In this document: positions 15,122-24,264 of the stretch, in pieces
How positions within the stretch are numbered: position 1 is the first letter of the stretch
Layout of the letters: every line of letters starts with the position of its first letter
Assembly (NCBI RefSeq): GCF_000269865.1
Contig: NZ_AKKV01000053.1
Span: forward strand, 1-64,000
Direction of reading: 5' to 3'
Length of the DNA: 64,000 bases
Source: Fictibacillus macauensis ZFHKF-1
GTDB lineage: Bacteria; Bacillota; Bacilli; Bacillales; Fictibacillaceae
Translations under genes and position numbers: made by a program
The notes under the pieces: model-generated
The model's input: the letters and a program-made list of their open reading frames with translations, nothing else
What the model was told of the DNA's origin: nothing
The model's database searches: none

Positions 15122-16960
15122 ATGATCATCTGTCAATGTCATGAAGTAGCGAAATTATTTGGGGGCAACCTCATTTTTGAACATATATCATTAGAAATTC
15201 ACGAGGGCGACCGTATTGGAATTGTGGGGCGCAACGGCAGCGGGAAAACGACGTTGTTTCAACTGTTAGCAGGTGTCGAACAGCCCGACCAAGGCGCAGT
15301 TCACTTGAAAAAAGGAGCATCTGTTGGCTATTTAGCGCAAATTCCTCACTACCCATCTGGAACGACCGTACGAACGGTACTTGAAACGGCCTTTTCAGCA
15401 ACGAAGGCGCTAGAACAGCGCATGAAAGAGATTGAGAAACAAATGGCTGCACAAGACGGCAAGCTAGCGCTATTGCTTGAAGAATACGGGCAGTTGCAAG
15501 ATCGCTTTTCCTTTCTTGGCGGCTATGAAATGGAATCGAAGCTTGCTAGTATTAGCAACGGCATAGGCATCACCACGCTATTAGATCAAAACTTTACTTC
15601 TTTAAGTGGCGGTGAGCAAACGAAGGTGTGTTTAGCGCATATGCTTTTGCTGAATCCAGCGCTATTATTGCTAGATGAACCTACCAATCATTTAGATATT
15701 GAAGCTGTTGAATGGTTGGAAGCTTTTCTAAAGGAATATAAAGGAACCGTTGTTATCATTTCGCATGATCGCTTTTTTCTCGATGCGATTGTTACAAAAA
15801 TTGTTGATTTAGAAGATGGCGAGCTTCATGTGTATCATGGCAATTATTCTGTTTTTGTGAAAGAAAAGCAGGAGCGACTGTTAAGGGAATTTCAAGAGTA
15901 TGAAGAGCAACAGAAGAAAATAAAAAAGATGAAAGAACGAATTAAACAGCTGCGAGAGTGGGCGAACCAAGGGGATAACCCGAAGCTGCATCGTAAGGCA
16001 CAAAATATGGAACGGGCGCTTGAACGAATGGTAAAGCTGAAACGTCCTATTCTTGAACGCAAAGCGATGAATTTACACTTTCAAGAAGGTGAGCGAAGCG
16101 GAAAAGATGTTGTGCTCATGGAAAACGTTTCGAAAGCGTTTGATGAACAGCTGTTATTTCAAGAGCTAACGATGCATGTACAGTATCAAGAGCGCGTTGC
16201 CATCGTTGGTCGGAATGGATCAGGAAAATCGACGTTGCTGCAATTGCTGTTAGGAAATGAACAGCCTGATACAGGAAGTGTGAGGTTAGGTGCGGGCGTA
16301 AAGCTTGGCTATTTATCGCAGCATTTGCCAGGAAATGCAAAGGCAAGTGTGATTGATACGTTTCGCGATCACGTTTCGGTTACAGAAGGAGAAGCACGTC
16401 ATATCTTGGCTCGCTTTTTATTTTATGGCTATGATGTTTTTAAGCGAAGCGATCAGTTGAGTGGGGGCGAGCGGATGCGCCTGCGGTTAGCGCAACTCAT
16501 GTATCAAGATGTGAATGTATTGCTATTAGATGAGCCGACGAATCACCTTGATATTGAGTCGCGTGAGGTGTTGGAGGAGGCGCTTGAGGATTTTACAGGT
16601 ACGATCATCGCTGTTTCGCACGATCGTTATTTTTTAAATAAACTTTTTCCGATTACGTATTGGATTGAACGACAACAGCTCTATTCTTTCGTGGGCGCGT
16701 ACGATTGGGCGCGTCAAAAATTAAGAGAGATGCCCCCGCCTATTGAGGAAAAAGTAGCAAAGCGCCAACCACAGCGCCCCGCTGCACCGAAATCTTCTAC
16801 GACCGACGCCATTGAAGCGGAGTTAGTAGCCATTGAGGAAGCCTTGCTTGCATTGCATGAAAAAATGGCGACCCAAGAAGAGTGGCCTGAACTGATGAAG
16901 CTGCAGGCAGAAGTCGATCGCTATGAACAACGACAAGCACAGCTGTATGAGCAATTATAA
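15122..16960 (+). CDS. ABC-F ATPase, predicted ribosome-protection (antibiotic resistance) type
   Basis: The 612-residue protein has two ATPase domains and no membrane segments. Domain 1: Walker A GRNGSGKTT at residues 36-44, signature LSGGEQTKVCLA, Walker B LLLDEPTNHLD. A charged linker of about 60 residues (GDNPKLHRKAQNMERALERM) corresponds to the P-site tRNA interaction motif. Domain 2: GRNGSGKST, LSGGERMRLRLA, LLLDEPTNHLD. A C-terminal coiled coil covers about 545-612. ABC-F proteins bind the ribosomal E site; some relieve translation stalls and others displace antibiotics. The leader peptide and attenuator favour an antibiotic-inducible role. The exact subfamily is not clear to me. The ATG follows AAAAGGAGA. 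Confidence 0.85.
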   Translation: MIICQCHEVAKLFGGNLIFEHISLEIHEGDRIGIVGRNGSGKTTLFQLLAGVEQPDQGAVHLKKGASVGYLAQIPHYPSGTTVRTVLETAFSATKALEQRMKEIEKQMAAQDGKLALLLEEYGQLQDRFSFLGGYEMESKLASISNGIGITTLLDQNFTSLSGGEQTKVCLAHMLLLNPALLLLDEPTNHLDIEAVEWLEAFLKEYKGTVVIISHDRFFLDAIVTKIVDLEDGELHVYHGNYSVFVKEKQERLLREFQEYEEQQKKIKKMKERIKQLREWANQGDNPKLHRKAQNMERALERMVKLKRPILERKAMNLHFQEGERSGKDVVLMENVSKAFDEQLLFQELTMHVQYQERVAIVGRNGSGKSTLLQLLLGNEQPDTGSVRLGAGVKLGYLSQHLPGNAKASVIDTFRDHVSVTEGEARHILARFLFYGYDVFKRSDQLSGGERMRLRLAQLMYQDVNVLLLDEPTNHLDIESREVLEEALEDFTGTIIAVSHDRYFLNKLFPITYWIERQQLYSFVGAYDWARQKLREMPPPIEEKVAKRQPQRPAAPKSSTTDAIEAELVAIEEALLALHEKMATQEEWPELMKLQAEVDRYEQRQAQLYEQL

Positions 16961-16963
16961 AGA

Positions 16964-16996
16964 AAGAAGCCTCCTTTTACGAAAGGGGGCTTCTCT
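16964..16996 (+). terminator. Terminator of the ABC-F gene
   Basis: GAAGCCTCCTTT and AAAGGGGGCTTC form a 12-bp stem with one G-T pair and a four-base loop. Only a short T-rich tract follows. Confidence 0.75.
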
Positions 16997-17004
16997 GTCT
17001 TACA

Positions 17005-17688
17005 TTACGCTTCCTCTTTAACCTTCATCGCACGTGCAATATAGATAAATGGTGTGGAAGCAGCTGATATGATGAATTTTAAAATATACGTTGTAAGGAA
17101 AATTTCCATCCACACGCTCCAGGAATAGACACCAGCAAACGCAATCGTACAAAATACAAGTGAATCAATAAGCTGACTGAATAACGTACTGCCATTATTG
17201 CGGATCCAGAGCTGATTGTAGCCAGAAAACGCTTTTTTTAAGAACGAGTATAAGCGGACATCAATAAATTGACTAATTAAATATGCCGCTAAGCTTCCCG
17301 CTGCTAGTCGTGGTAAAAAGCCGAATAAAAGTTCGAGTGGCTTTTGCGCAATGTCACTACCGGCTGGTTCAAAGGCTAGTACCATTTGCATGATGATCGT
17401 CATCATAGCGAGCGTGAAAAAGCCAAACCAGACTGCTTTTTTTGCGTCTTTTTGACCGTACTTTTCATTTAATAAATCGGTGGCAAGATAAATGGTGGAA
17501 TACATCGTATTACCAAGTGTCATCACGAGTCCAAACATTTCAATCGTTTTAACGACTTGAAGGTTAGCAAGAACAGTTGCTGCGCCAACCCATACGAATA
17601 AGCCCATTTTACCGAATAAGCGATAACACAATAAAAATAATAAAAAGTTTACAAGCACAAAAAGGATGCCAAAGTAAACATTGAACAT
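17005..17688 (-). CDS. ypdP: Queuosine-precursor transporter, YhhQ/YpdP family
   Basis: The 227-residue protein has about six membrane spans and the DUF165 marks: LGNTMYSTIYLATDLLNEKYGQKDAKKAVWFGF near residues 58-90, LISQFIDVRLYSFLKK near 140, and WIRNNGSTLFSQLIDSLVF near 160-180. The family imports 7-cyano-7-deazaguanine or 7-aminomethyl-7-deazaguanine for tRNA queuosine. The start is the ATG at 17688, seven bases after AGGAGG; a longer in-frame ORF would cover the riboswitch. A preQ1 riboswitch lies directly upstream, which supports both function and start. Confidence 0.92.
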   Translation of the reverse strand: MFNVYFGILFVLVNFLLFLLCYRLFGKMGLFVWVGAATVLANLQVVKTIEMFGLVMTLGNTMYSTIYLATDLLNEKYGQKDAKKAVWFGFFTLAMMTIIMQMVLAFEPAGSDIAQKPLELLFGFLPRLAAGSLAAYLISQFIDVRLYSFLKKAFSGYNQLWIRNNGSTLFSQLIDSLVFCTIAFAGVYSWSVWMEIFLTTYILKFIISAASTPFIYIARAMKVKEEA

Positions 17689-17694
17689 AGTTAG

Positions 17695-17733
17695 TCCTCC
17701 TAGTTTTGGTAGTGCGGGAGTTTGCGAACCGCA
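17695..17733 (-). promoter_or_regulatory. PreQ1-I riboswitch
   Basis: On the minus strand TGCGG pairs with CCGCA around a loop TTCGCAAACTC. The tail runs ACTACCAAAACTAGGAGG, whose A-rich part can fold back onto the stem and whose end is the ribosome binding site. This fits the preQ1 class I pseudoknot. Ligand binding would hide the AGGAGG and lower translation of the transporter gene. Confidence 0.85.
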
Positions 17734-17758
17734 TGTGACCTTTTTTTCACAAAGCTTT

Positions 17759-17787
17759 ATTATAGGAGAAGCTGACGGTAAAAGCAA
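17759..17787 (-). promoter_or_regulatory. Promoter of the preQ1-riboswitch transcript
   Basis: On the minus strand TTGCTT (17782-17787) and TATAAT (17759-17764) are separated by 17 bases, close to the sigma-A ideal. Confidence 0.8.
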
Positions 17788-17805
17788 CTGATTGTAAAAA
17801 ATATG

Positions 17806-17843
17806 AAAAAAGGGAAAGAAGCCGGTAGGGCTCCTTTCCCTTT
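17806..17843 (-). terminator. Terminator of ald
   Basis: On the minus strand AAAGGGAAAGGAGCC and GGCTTCTTTCCCTTT form a long stem with a small loop, then T residues. Confidence 0.8.
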
Positions 17844-17849
17844 CTCTAT

Positions 17850-18980
17850 TTAGATGGACTGTAATGTTCCGAGCGCATTTTCTGGTGTTACGTAGTCATA
17901 GCCAAGATCTTTGGCAACTGCTTCATAGGTTACGTGACCACCTGCTACATTTAGGCCGAGTCGTAATGCTGGGTTACCAAGAACCGCTTCTTTTACGCCT
18001 TTTCCAGCGATTTGAAGCGCGTATGGAACAGTTACGTTTGTAAGTGCAATCGTAGATGTACGTGGCACTGCTCCAGGCATATTCGCTACAGCGTAGTGAA
18101 CAACACCGTGCTTTTCATACGTTGGGTTATCATGTGTTGTAATGTGATCGACTGTTTCAAAAATACCACCTTGGTCGATGGCTACGTCAACAATGACAGA
18201 GCCTTTAGACATCGTTTTAATCATGTCTTCAGATACAAGCTTAGGTGCTTTTGCTCCTGGAATCAGTACAGCACCGATCACAAGATCAGATTCTGCTACT
18301 GCTTCTGCAATATTCATTGGACTCGACATTAGCGTTTGGATGCTTGTTCCGAAAATGTCTTCTAATTGACGAAGGCGATCTGGATTAAGGTCAATGATCG
18401 TAACGTCTGCGCCTAGACCCGCTGCCACTTTCGCTGCATTTGTTCCAACAACACCGCCACCGATGACAGTCACTTTCCCACGTTTCACTCCTGGTACGCC
18501 GCCAAGCAGAATACCTTTACCGCCTTTTGGTTTTTCAAGGAATTGTGCGCCGATTTGTGCAGACATGCGACCTGCTACTTCACTCATTGGTGTTAGCAAT
18601 GGAAGCGTGCGGTTATGTTCTACTGTTTCGTATGCAATGGCGGTTACACCGTTTTCTGTAAGTGCTTTTGCCAATTCTGGCTCAGCCGCTAGGTGAAGGT
18701 ATGTGAATAAAATTAAGTTTGGACGGAAGAAGCCATATTCAGAAGCAAGTGGCTCTTTCACTTTCATGATCATGTCGGACTTTGCCCATACATCCGCTGC
18801 TTGCTCGATGAGTTCAGCACCTGCTGCTTGGTAATCTGCATTGGGAAAGCCACTGCCTTCTCCAGCATTTGTTTCTACAAGCACTTTATGTCCTGCTTTT
18901 ATGAAAGCAACAACACCAGCTGGCGTTAATGCTACGCGATTTTCATTGTTTTTAATTTCTTTTGGTACACCAATAATCAT
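17850..18980 (-). CDS. ald: Alanine dehydrogenase
   Basis: The 376-residue enzyme converts L-alanine to pyruvate and ammonia with NAD. It begins [20 protein letters not shown] and contains the Rossmann motif [25 protein letters not shown] near residue 170. Other family stretches are MKVKEPL near 73 and [11 protein letters not shown] near 299. Length and sequence agree with Bacillus Ald, which feeds alanine into central metabolism and matters in sporulation. AGGAGG precedes the ATG. It lies just downstream of the adeR-like activator on the same strand but behind a terminator, so it has its own promoter in 18981-19096. Confidence 0.96.
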   Translation of the reverse strand: MIIGVPKEIKNNENRVALTPAGVVAFIKAGHKVLVETNAGEGSGFPNADYQAAGAELIEQAADVWAKSDMIMKVKEPLASEYGFFRPNLILFTYLHLAAEPELAKALTENGVTAIAYETVEHNRTLPLLTPMSEVAGRMSAQIGAQFLEKPKGGKGILLGGVPGVKRGKVTVIGGGVVGTNAAKVAAGLGADVTIIDLNPDRLRQLEDIFGTSIQTLMSSPMNIAEAVAESDLVIGAVLIPGAKAPKLVSEDMIKTMSKGSVIVDVAIDQGGIFETVDHITTHDNPTYEKHGVVHYAVANMPGAVPRTSTIALTNVTVPYALQIAGKGVKEAVLGNPALRLGLNVAGGHVTYEAVAKDLGYDYVTPENALGTLQSI

Positions 18981-19096
18981 AAGAAGAACCTCCTGATCGC
19001 CTTGTATGTGATAAAAATGAAGGCGTTTTCATTTCTGTCTTTTCAGTATAAGCGTTTTGTACAAAGAATGCTTTGTGAGAATCATAAAAAAAGAGA

Positions 19097-19128
19097 ACGA
19101 CCATTTGTGAAATTTCACAAATGGTCGT
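19097..19128 (-). terminator. Perfect 32-bp palindrome overlapping the adeR end, probable terminator
   Basis: Positions 19097-19128 equal their own reverse complement without any mismatch (half-site CCATTTGTGAAA next to its mirror). It overlaps the stop codon of adeR, and on the minus strand TCTCTTTTTTT follows. As RNA it gives a long hairpin with a tiny loop. It also lies about 115 bases upstream of ald, so an operator role is possible. Confidence 0.7.
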
Positions 19129-20362
19129 CAAAAAAAAGTTGTTCAATCGTTAAATCTAAATACAGCATCATTTTTTGATTCGTGTTCGTAAAGTCAATAC
19201 TTGCAATTTCACTCATACGCTTTAACCGATACGTAAGCGTATTGAGATGAATGTGAAGCTGTTCGGCCGCTTTATTGCTATTGCCGCTTACGCCTAAGTA
19301 CACACGCAGCGTTTCCATTAGATTCGTGTGATGTTCACGGTCATACTGCCGCAGCTTTTCGAGCGATCGATTGCGATAGGAACTTTTGCGCTGTTGTTCA
19401 TAAATGCCGTCCAAAAATTGATAAATCCCAAGTTGCTCATAGCCATTTAGATCGTCCGTTAGTGTTCCACCAAAGCGTTGTTTGATGTGCAGGACACGCT
19501 GCGCTTCTAAATAGCTTTGGTTTGTTTGGGAATAGTGTTCATAAATACCGCCGTAGCCTGCGACAATTTGCTCGACGCCAAACCGCTCCTGCATTTGCTG
19601 TAAGAACGATGTTATGAAGTCTTGTAATAAATCACGAAGCACTTCTTTTTTAGCAGGTGCAGCAAGAAGAATCATGTCTTGCTCGTCAATAGCCATGAGT
19701 TGAAAGCGAATGCTTTGGCTGACAGATAATATATAGCTTACATTTTTTTCAATGGCAGGTGTAATGTCTTCTGGGAAGCGTAAAAGTAGAACAGCGATTG
19801 GTACGGTTGGTAACAAGCCGAGCTCACGAAGCTCATTGGTGATCACTAGATCGGACGAGGAATCGTTCGTTAAGAGCTTCCAAAAAAACTCTTGGCGACT
19901 TTCTTGCTTGCGTTTGGAACCTGTTTGCAGCTGTAACAGTTGATTTTTAGCAGCTGCAGCCCCTTTTTTTAATAGCTCTAAATCATGCTCAGAAAGGTGA
20001 CGATCGACTTCAAGTACCCAAATGTAGCCAAGAATTTCTGTTTTCTTTCGAATGGAGACGGCGACGCGGTTGCCAAGCCCTACTTTTGAAATAGATGACA
20101 CGCGCACGGGTTCATCACTTTTTTGGAGAGCTGGAATCGCACCGTCTTTCCAGAGACTATTGATGACTTTTTCGGGAACGCGGCGACCGATAATCGTCGC
20201 AATGCGAGCAGGGTCGGTACTGTCTTCGTGTGTACTATAGGCGAGCAGCCGGTGATTGGCGTCTTCGATCGTTACCGGACAATGCAGCACTTCAGAAATC
20301 GCATCGGCTAAATTTTCTAAGCTGCCAAATGTGCCTTTAAACGGATCTTCAATAGATTTCAT
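19115..20362 (-). CDS. adeR: PucR-family transcriptional regulator, AdeR-like
   Basis: The 415-residue protein has an N-terminal sensor-like region, a middle GGDEF-related PucR region, and a C-terminal PucR helix-turn-helix (LMETLRVYLGVSGNSNKAAEQLHIHLNTLTYRLKRM near residues 352-387). In B. subtilis AdeR activates ald, and the same gene order is found here. The ligand is probably alanine-related (inference). The ATG at 20362 is seven bases from GAGGAG; an ATG six bases earlier would be too close. It ends inside a perfect palindrome. Confidence 0.88.
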   Translation of the reverse strand: MKSIEDPFKGTFGSLENLADAISEVLHCPVTIEDANHRLLAYSTHEDSTDPARIATIIGRRVPEKVINSLWKDGAIPALQKSDEPVRVSSISKVGLGNRVAVSIRKKTEILGYIWVLEVDRHLSEHDLELLKKGAAAAKNQLLQLQTGSKRKQESRQEFFWKLLTNDSSSDLVITNELRELGLLPTVPIAVLLLRFPEDITPAIEKNVSYILSVSQSIRFQLMAIDEQDMILLAAPAKKEVLRDLLQDFITSFLQQMQERFGVEQIVAGYGGIYEHYSQTNQSYLEAQRVLHIKQRFGGTLTDDLNGYEQLGIYQFLDGIYEQQRKSSYRNRSLEKLRQYDREHHTNLMETLRVYLGVSGNSNKAAEQLHIHLNTLTYRLKRMSEIASIDFTNTNQKMMLYLDLTIEQLFFDDHL

Positions 20363-20452
20363 GTTCATACTCCTCGAAATGGTTTCGTTATGTCTATAAT
20401 AGAACAGAACGGTCTGTTGTTCATAGTGTTTTAATCGAAAGGGGAGAGCAGT

Positions 20453-22159
20453 ATGAAATTTTCACAGTATACATACGAGCGTCCACAAATGGAGGAGCTT
20501 ACAAAAAATTTTCATCAAGAGCTACAGCTCTTTACAGAAGCTGCAACGTTTCAAGCGCAAGATGAGGCGATGTCGCGCTTAATGACGCTGCGTAATCATT
20601 TTGAAACGATGGAATCACTGGCGCACGTTCGTTATACGACGAATACGAATGATGTCTTTTATCGCGAGGAAAAAGCTTTTTTTGATGACGTAACGCCCTC
20701 GTATCAAGGATTAATTAGTGAGTTCTTTCAAGCGCTCACGAGTTCTACGTTTAGAAATGAGCTTGAGAACAAGTGGAATCCGCATTTATTTGCATTAGCG
20801 CAAGCTGAGCTACAAACGTATTCTCCTGCGGTTGAAGAAAAGTTAAAAGAAGAAAATAAGCGAGTAAGTGCTTATGTGAAGCTTCTTGCTTCAGCGCAAA
20901 TTGACTTTCAGGGTGAAAAGCGGACGTTATCTCAACTGATTCCCTTTACGCAATCGCCTGATCGCGAAGTTCGACGCGCTGCGGTGGTTGCACGCTTTCA
21001 ATTTTTTGAAGAAAACAAAGATACGTTTGATGAAATGTACGATGCGCTTGTTACATTACGAACAGCAATCGCAAAAGAGCTTGGCTTTAACAGCTATACA
21101 GAGCTTGCCTATCAACGGCTGCATCGTACCGATTATACGAAAGAAGATGTGAAAGCATTCCGCCAACAAGTGAAGGAGCATCTTGTTCCTTTTTGTAATG
21201 AAATGCGTGAAAAGCAGCGGCAACGCATTGGCGTCGAATCATTGCGTTTTCACGATGATACGTTTTCGTTTCCAGATGGCAATCCGAAGCCACAAGGTGA
21301 TGCAGATTGGATCGTAAAACAAGCGGGTGAGATTTTTAAAGAGATGTCACCGGAAACGGATACGTTCTATCAGTTTATGGAACAAAGTGAACTGCTTGAT
21401 TTAGTGTCTAAAGAAGGAAAAGCACCAGGCGGCTATTGTACGTATATGACGGATTTCGGAGCGCCTTTTATTTTCGCTAATTTCAACGGATCACAAGGTG
21501 ATGTAAAAGTATTACTTCATGAGGCCGGGCATGCCTTTCAAGCGTATAGCTCGCGCCACTTCCAAGTGCCTGAGTATTTAAGTCCTACGCTTGAAGCGTG
21601 TGAAATTCATTCCATGAGCATGGAGTTTTTAGCGTATCCTTGGCTTGAACAATTGTTCGGTGAAGAAACAGCGCGTTATAAGTATGACCACTTAATGAAT
21701 GCTGTGAAGTTTATTCCCTACGGTGTAGCAGTTGATGAGTTTCAGCATTGGGTGTATGAGTATCCAGAAGCGACACCAGCAGAACGAAAAGAGGCATGGC
21801 GTAACATTGAGCGTGAGTACTTACCGCATCGCAATTATGATGGCATTTCGTTTTTAGAAGAAGGAGGCTTTTGGCAAAATCAGCCGCACATTTATAAGCG
21901 TCCTTTCTATTATATTGATTACACGTTGGCACAAATTTGTGCGCTACAATTTTGGCAACGTTCGCGTCACTCTTTTGACGAAGCGTGGCAAGCCTACTAT
22001 CAATTATGCTGTGAAGGCGGCTCAAAGCCTTTTACGGAGTTGTTAAAGGTGGCAGGCTTACAATCGCCATTTAAGCCAGGCTGTGTGGAAACCGTGCTAG
22101 ATGAAGTACGTAAATGGGAAGCAGCATTTGATGAGTCGTCTTTACAAATGAAGTCGTAA
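20453..22159 (+). CDS. M3-family oligoendopeptidase
   Basis: The 568-residue zinc metallopeptidase carries HEAGHAFQAYSS (HExxH, near residue 360) and the downstream glutamate in EACEIHSMSMEFL, both diagnostic of M3/PepF-type enzymes. It degrades short peptides in the cytosol; there is no signal peptide. The family's YMTDFGAPFIFANFNG segment lies just before the metal site. AAGGGGAGAGC precedes the ATG. It is divergent from adeR and ends with its own terminator. Confidence 0.9.
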   Translation: MKFSQYTYERPQMEELTKNFHQELQLFTEAATFQAQDEAMSRLMTLRNHFETMESLAHVRYTTNTNDVFYREEKAFFDDVTPSYQGLISEFFQALTSSTFRNELENKWNPHLFALAQAELQTYSPAVEEKLKEENKRVSAYVKLLASAQIDFQGEKRTLSQLIPFTQSPDREVRRAAVVARFQFFEENKDTFDEMYDALVTLRTAIAKELGFNSYTELAYQRLHRTDYTKEDVKAFRQQVKEHLVPFCNEMREKQRQRIGVESLRFHDDTFSFPDGNPKPQGDADWIVKQAGEIFKEMSPETDTFYQFMEQSELLDLVSKEGKAPGGYCTYMTDFGAPFIFANFNGSQGDVKVLLHEAGHAFQAYSSRHFQVPEYLSPTLEACEIHSMSMEFLAYPWLEQLFGEETARYKYDHLMNAVKFIPYGVAVDEFQHWVYEYPEATPAERKEAWRNIEREYLPHRNYDGISFLEEGGFWQNQPHIYKRPFYYIDYTLAQICALQFWQRSRHSFDEAWQAYYQLCCEGGSKPFTELLKVAGLQSPFKPGCVETVLDEVRKWEAAFDESSLQMKS

Positions 22160-22170
22160 TACAGAAAGGT

Positions 22171-22204
22171 TCAAAGCGGTGTATGCTGCTTTGGGCTTTT
22201 TTGT
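22171..22204 (+). terminator. Terminator of the M3 peptidase gene
   Basis: CAAAGC and GCTTTG arms are followed by GGGCTTTTTTG. The stem is short but the T run is clear. Confidence 0.65.
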
Positions 22205-22345
22205 TTGTGAGGTGTGCGCTCCAAAAGTTTGTAGTTTTTTTGACAGATGAGCTGATTTACGGAAATGACAAGTGAGTAAGCTTTTTGTTTATGGTCTACA
22301 ATGGTAAAATAAGAATCGAAAAGAAGGGATAAAGGAGACCAAAAA

Positions 22346-22888
22346 ATGAGTGAACCTGTAAAACAGCGCAACTATACCCCGCTCGTTATCATTCTATCCA
22401 TTGCTATTAATGTGATTGTTGCCGTGTTGTTTTTTATGCCGAAGTACAATGGCGATGTGTCGTTTAATATTTATATTCTGCCACGATTTAATGCCATCTT
22501 TAACAGCTTTACGTTTGTATTTTTGCTAGCTGCACTATTCTTTATTTTACGAAAAAACATAAAAATGCACCGTCGCTTTATTTTTGCCGCATTTACTACG
22601 ACGTTTTTATTTTTACTGTTTTACGTAACGTATCATTTCTTAGCGCCAACTACGCACTATGGCGGAGGCTCACCGTGGCGAGGCATTTACTTCTTCATTC
22701 TCGTGACGCACGTATTCTTAGCGGCTTTAATCGTACCGCTTGCGCTTATTACTGTCACACGCGGCTTAAATATGAAAGTTGAAAAGCATAAGAAAATTGC
22801 ACGATGGACTATGCCACTATGGCTATACGTTAGCTTAACAGGTGTGATCGTTTACTTAATGATCTCCCCTTACTATCCAGGGCAATAA
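22346..22888 (+). CDS. yozB: DUF420 membrane protein (YozB-like)
   Basis: The 180-residue protein has about five membrane spans and the DUF420 pattern: LPRFNAIFNSFTFVFLL near residue 47, KMHRRFIFAAF near 74, HYGGGSPWRGIYFFILVTHVFLA near 103-125, and KHKKIARWTMPLWLYVSLTGV near 148. Histidines in the spans suggest a heme or metal site. The family is linked to cytochrome oxidase assembly in Bacillales (CtaM). Whether this copy does so is inference. A 73-codon gene follows 13 bases later. Confidence 0.85.
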   Translation: MSEPVKQRNYTPLVIILSIAINVIVAVLFFMPKYNGDVSFNIYILPRFNAIFNSFTFVFLLAALFFILRKNIKMHRRFIFAAFTTTFLFLLFYVTYHFLAPTTHYGGGSPWRGIYFFILVTHVFLAALIVPLALITVTRGLNMKVEKHKKIARWTMPLWLYVSLTGVIVYLMISPYYPGQ

Positions 22889-22901
22889 AGGAGAGAGACC
22901 A

Positions 22902-23123
22902 TTGAAAGAACAGAAAGTGATTCAATTTATTAAAGGCAAAACAGACTATAACGAAGCAACCATTGAACGCGTGTTAAAGGAAGAAGCGCGTTACTTACAA
23001 AACGCCAAAGCCGATGTGGATATGGATGATCTCATCGATTACATCGTCAAACAAACCAAAATGACAGAACTCGAAGTAGATCAAATTCTCGAAAAAGAAT
23101 TATTATACTACGAAACACGCTAA
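22902..23123 (+). CDS. Small acidic helical protein, unknown
   Basis: The 73-residue product is acidic and predicted all-helical, with two similar halves (VIQFIKGKTDYNEATIERVLKEE and IDYIVKQTKMTELEVDQILEKE). That suggests an internal duplication of a small three-helix unit. The start is TTG, five bases after GGAGAGAG, and 13 bases behind the yozB-like gene, so the two are co-transcribed. I do not recognise a function. A strong terminator closes the unit. Confidence 0.7.
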   Translation: MKEQKVIQFIKGKTDYNEATIERVLKEEARYLQNAKADVDMDDLIDYIVKQTKMTELEVDQILEKELLYYETR

Positions 23124-23127
23124 ACAA

Positions 23128-23177
23128 ACCTGAGTGAATTCCCGAGAGTAGTGGGGAAGTTCACTCGGGTTTTTATT
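23128..23177 (+). terminator. Terminator of the yozB operon
   Basis: ACCTGAGTGAA and TTCACTCGGGT arms with inner TTCCC/GGGGAA pairing are followed by TTTTTATTTT. Confidence 0.85.
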
Positions 23178-23180
23178 TTG

Positions 23181-23550
23181 GGGAAATTCCTTATTTTAGT
23201 AAAAACGTCTCGTATCCATAGTCCTGAAAGCAACGTGCGAGAGAGGCATAGTGAGATTAATATGGTACTTGGATTTCTTAGTATAAAGGTGTTTTTAGGT
23301 CTGTAAGAAGAATAAAGTGGGTTTCCATCATGCTCTCTATGTAGAGGAAGAAAGAGGACTTTTCGCTCGTTGACGGGCTATTAGTTTGATTGGATAATAT
23401 AACCATAAAAAAGCTTAATAACAAAAAATAGATGGTTGTTTTAGGTAATTATGTATAGGTTGTTTTCCATAAAACTAGGTGTACTAGGATCTACACGAAG
23501 TTTTGATAGACTCGTTAACAAGAAAGAGTTGCTGATGTCTTTCTCTGAAG
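23181..23550. other. Degenerate intergenic region before the immunity-gene array
   Basis: About 370 bases with stops in all frames. No open frame with a ribosome site and no strong promoter was seen. It may be the worn remains of earlier array members or of a partner gene, but I could not align it by eye to anything. Confidence 0.4.
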
Positions 23551-23551
23551 A

Positions 23552-23747
23552 GCGAACAATGAGGGAAGATAGAAGCGGAACGTTCTAATTATACTATGAT
23601 TATACAAATTGGGATTCAACTGACTATGGTCCATTGACAAGGTTAATGCTTTGGGAGTATAGATACCTACGAGCTGTTCCCAAGGATGAGCGTAATCACA
23701 GAGTAATAGAACGCTATATACAAGAATATCCTCACAACCCGATATAA
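23552..23747 (+). pseudogene. Decayed fourth copy of the YezG-like gene, 3' part only
   Basis: From about 23552 the sequence aligns with the last 65 codons of the three downstream genes (YDYTNWDSTDYGP and RLMLWEYRYL, ending in EYPHNPI). The K codon after GTF is a TAA stop, and the 5' part is missing. The stop codon is followed by the same CGGAGG-containing 11 bases that precede each intact copy, so it now supplies the ribosome site of the first gene. Confidence 0.85.
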
Positions 23748-23758
23748 CGGAGGTCCTT

Positions 23759-24253
23759 ATGAGCTTTGAACAAGAAATGAATGCGATGTATCAAGTGATA
23801 GCAGAAAAGGTCCATGAAATAATACCAGTAGAATGGGAACGGTTTTATTTTTATGGCAATATTACAGATGATGGTGGAGCCAATTATTTTTTCTTCAATA
23901 CAGTAGAAAATCCCAATAATTATATTTATAGTGTGGATCTACTTACAAAAAATATGGTTCCCTTAAATGAGTATAATGATAATGACATGCAGCTATACTT
24001 CCTATCTAAAAAGTTAAAAGATGTATTTAAGAAACATAAACAAGAATTATGGTACTCCTTCACAATGAGTGTAGAAAGAAGCGGGAAGTTCAAATTGCAC
24101 TATGATTATACAAATTGGGACGTAACAGAATATGATCCCTCAGCAAGGTTAATGCTTTGGGAGTATAAATACTTAGAAGTTGTCCCCACGGATGAGGATG
24201 ACAAAGAAGTATTGGATCAGTATATACAAGAATATCCTCACAATCCGATATAA
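23759..24253 (+). CDS. YezG-like (DUF600) immunity protein, copy 1
   Basis: The 164-residue protein starts MSFEQEMNAMYQVIAEKVHEIIP and contains WERFYFYGNITDDGG, the pattern of the YezG/DUF600 family. B. subtilis YezG is the immunity protein for the LXG nuclease toxin YeeF. It is cytosolic and acidic. The ATG lies behind CGGAGG, carried over from the preceding copy. It is the first of three intact genes spaced by exactly 506 bases. No toxin gene is seen nearby, so this looks like an orphan immunity set. Copies 1 and 2 are nearly identical at the C-terminus. Confidence 0.82.
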   Translation: MSFEQEMNAMYQVIAEKVHEIIPVEWERFYFYGNITDDGGANYFFFNTVENPNNYIYSVDLLTKNMVPLNEYNDNDMQLYFLSKKLKDVFKKHKQELWYSFTMSVERSGKFKLHYDYTNWDVTEYDPSARLMLWEYKYLEVVPTDEDDKEVLDQYIQEYPHNPI

Positions 24254-24264
24254 CGGAGGTTCTT

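Noticed and set aside
18012-18696. Plus-strand open frames inside ald
   Set aside because: They are shadows of a well-conserved gene on the other strand, with no ribosome sites.
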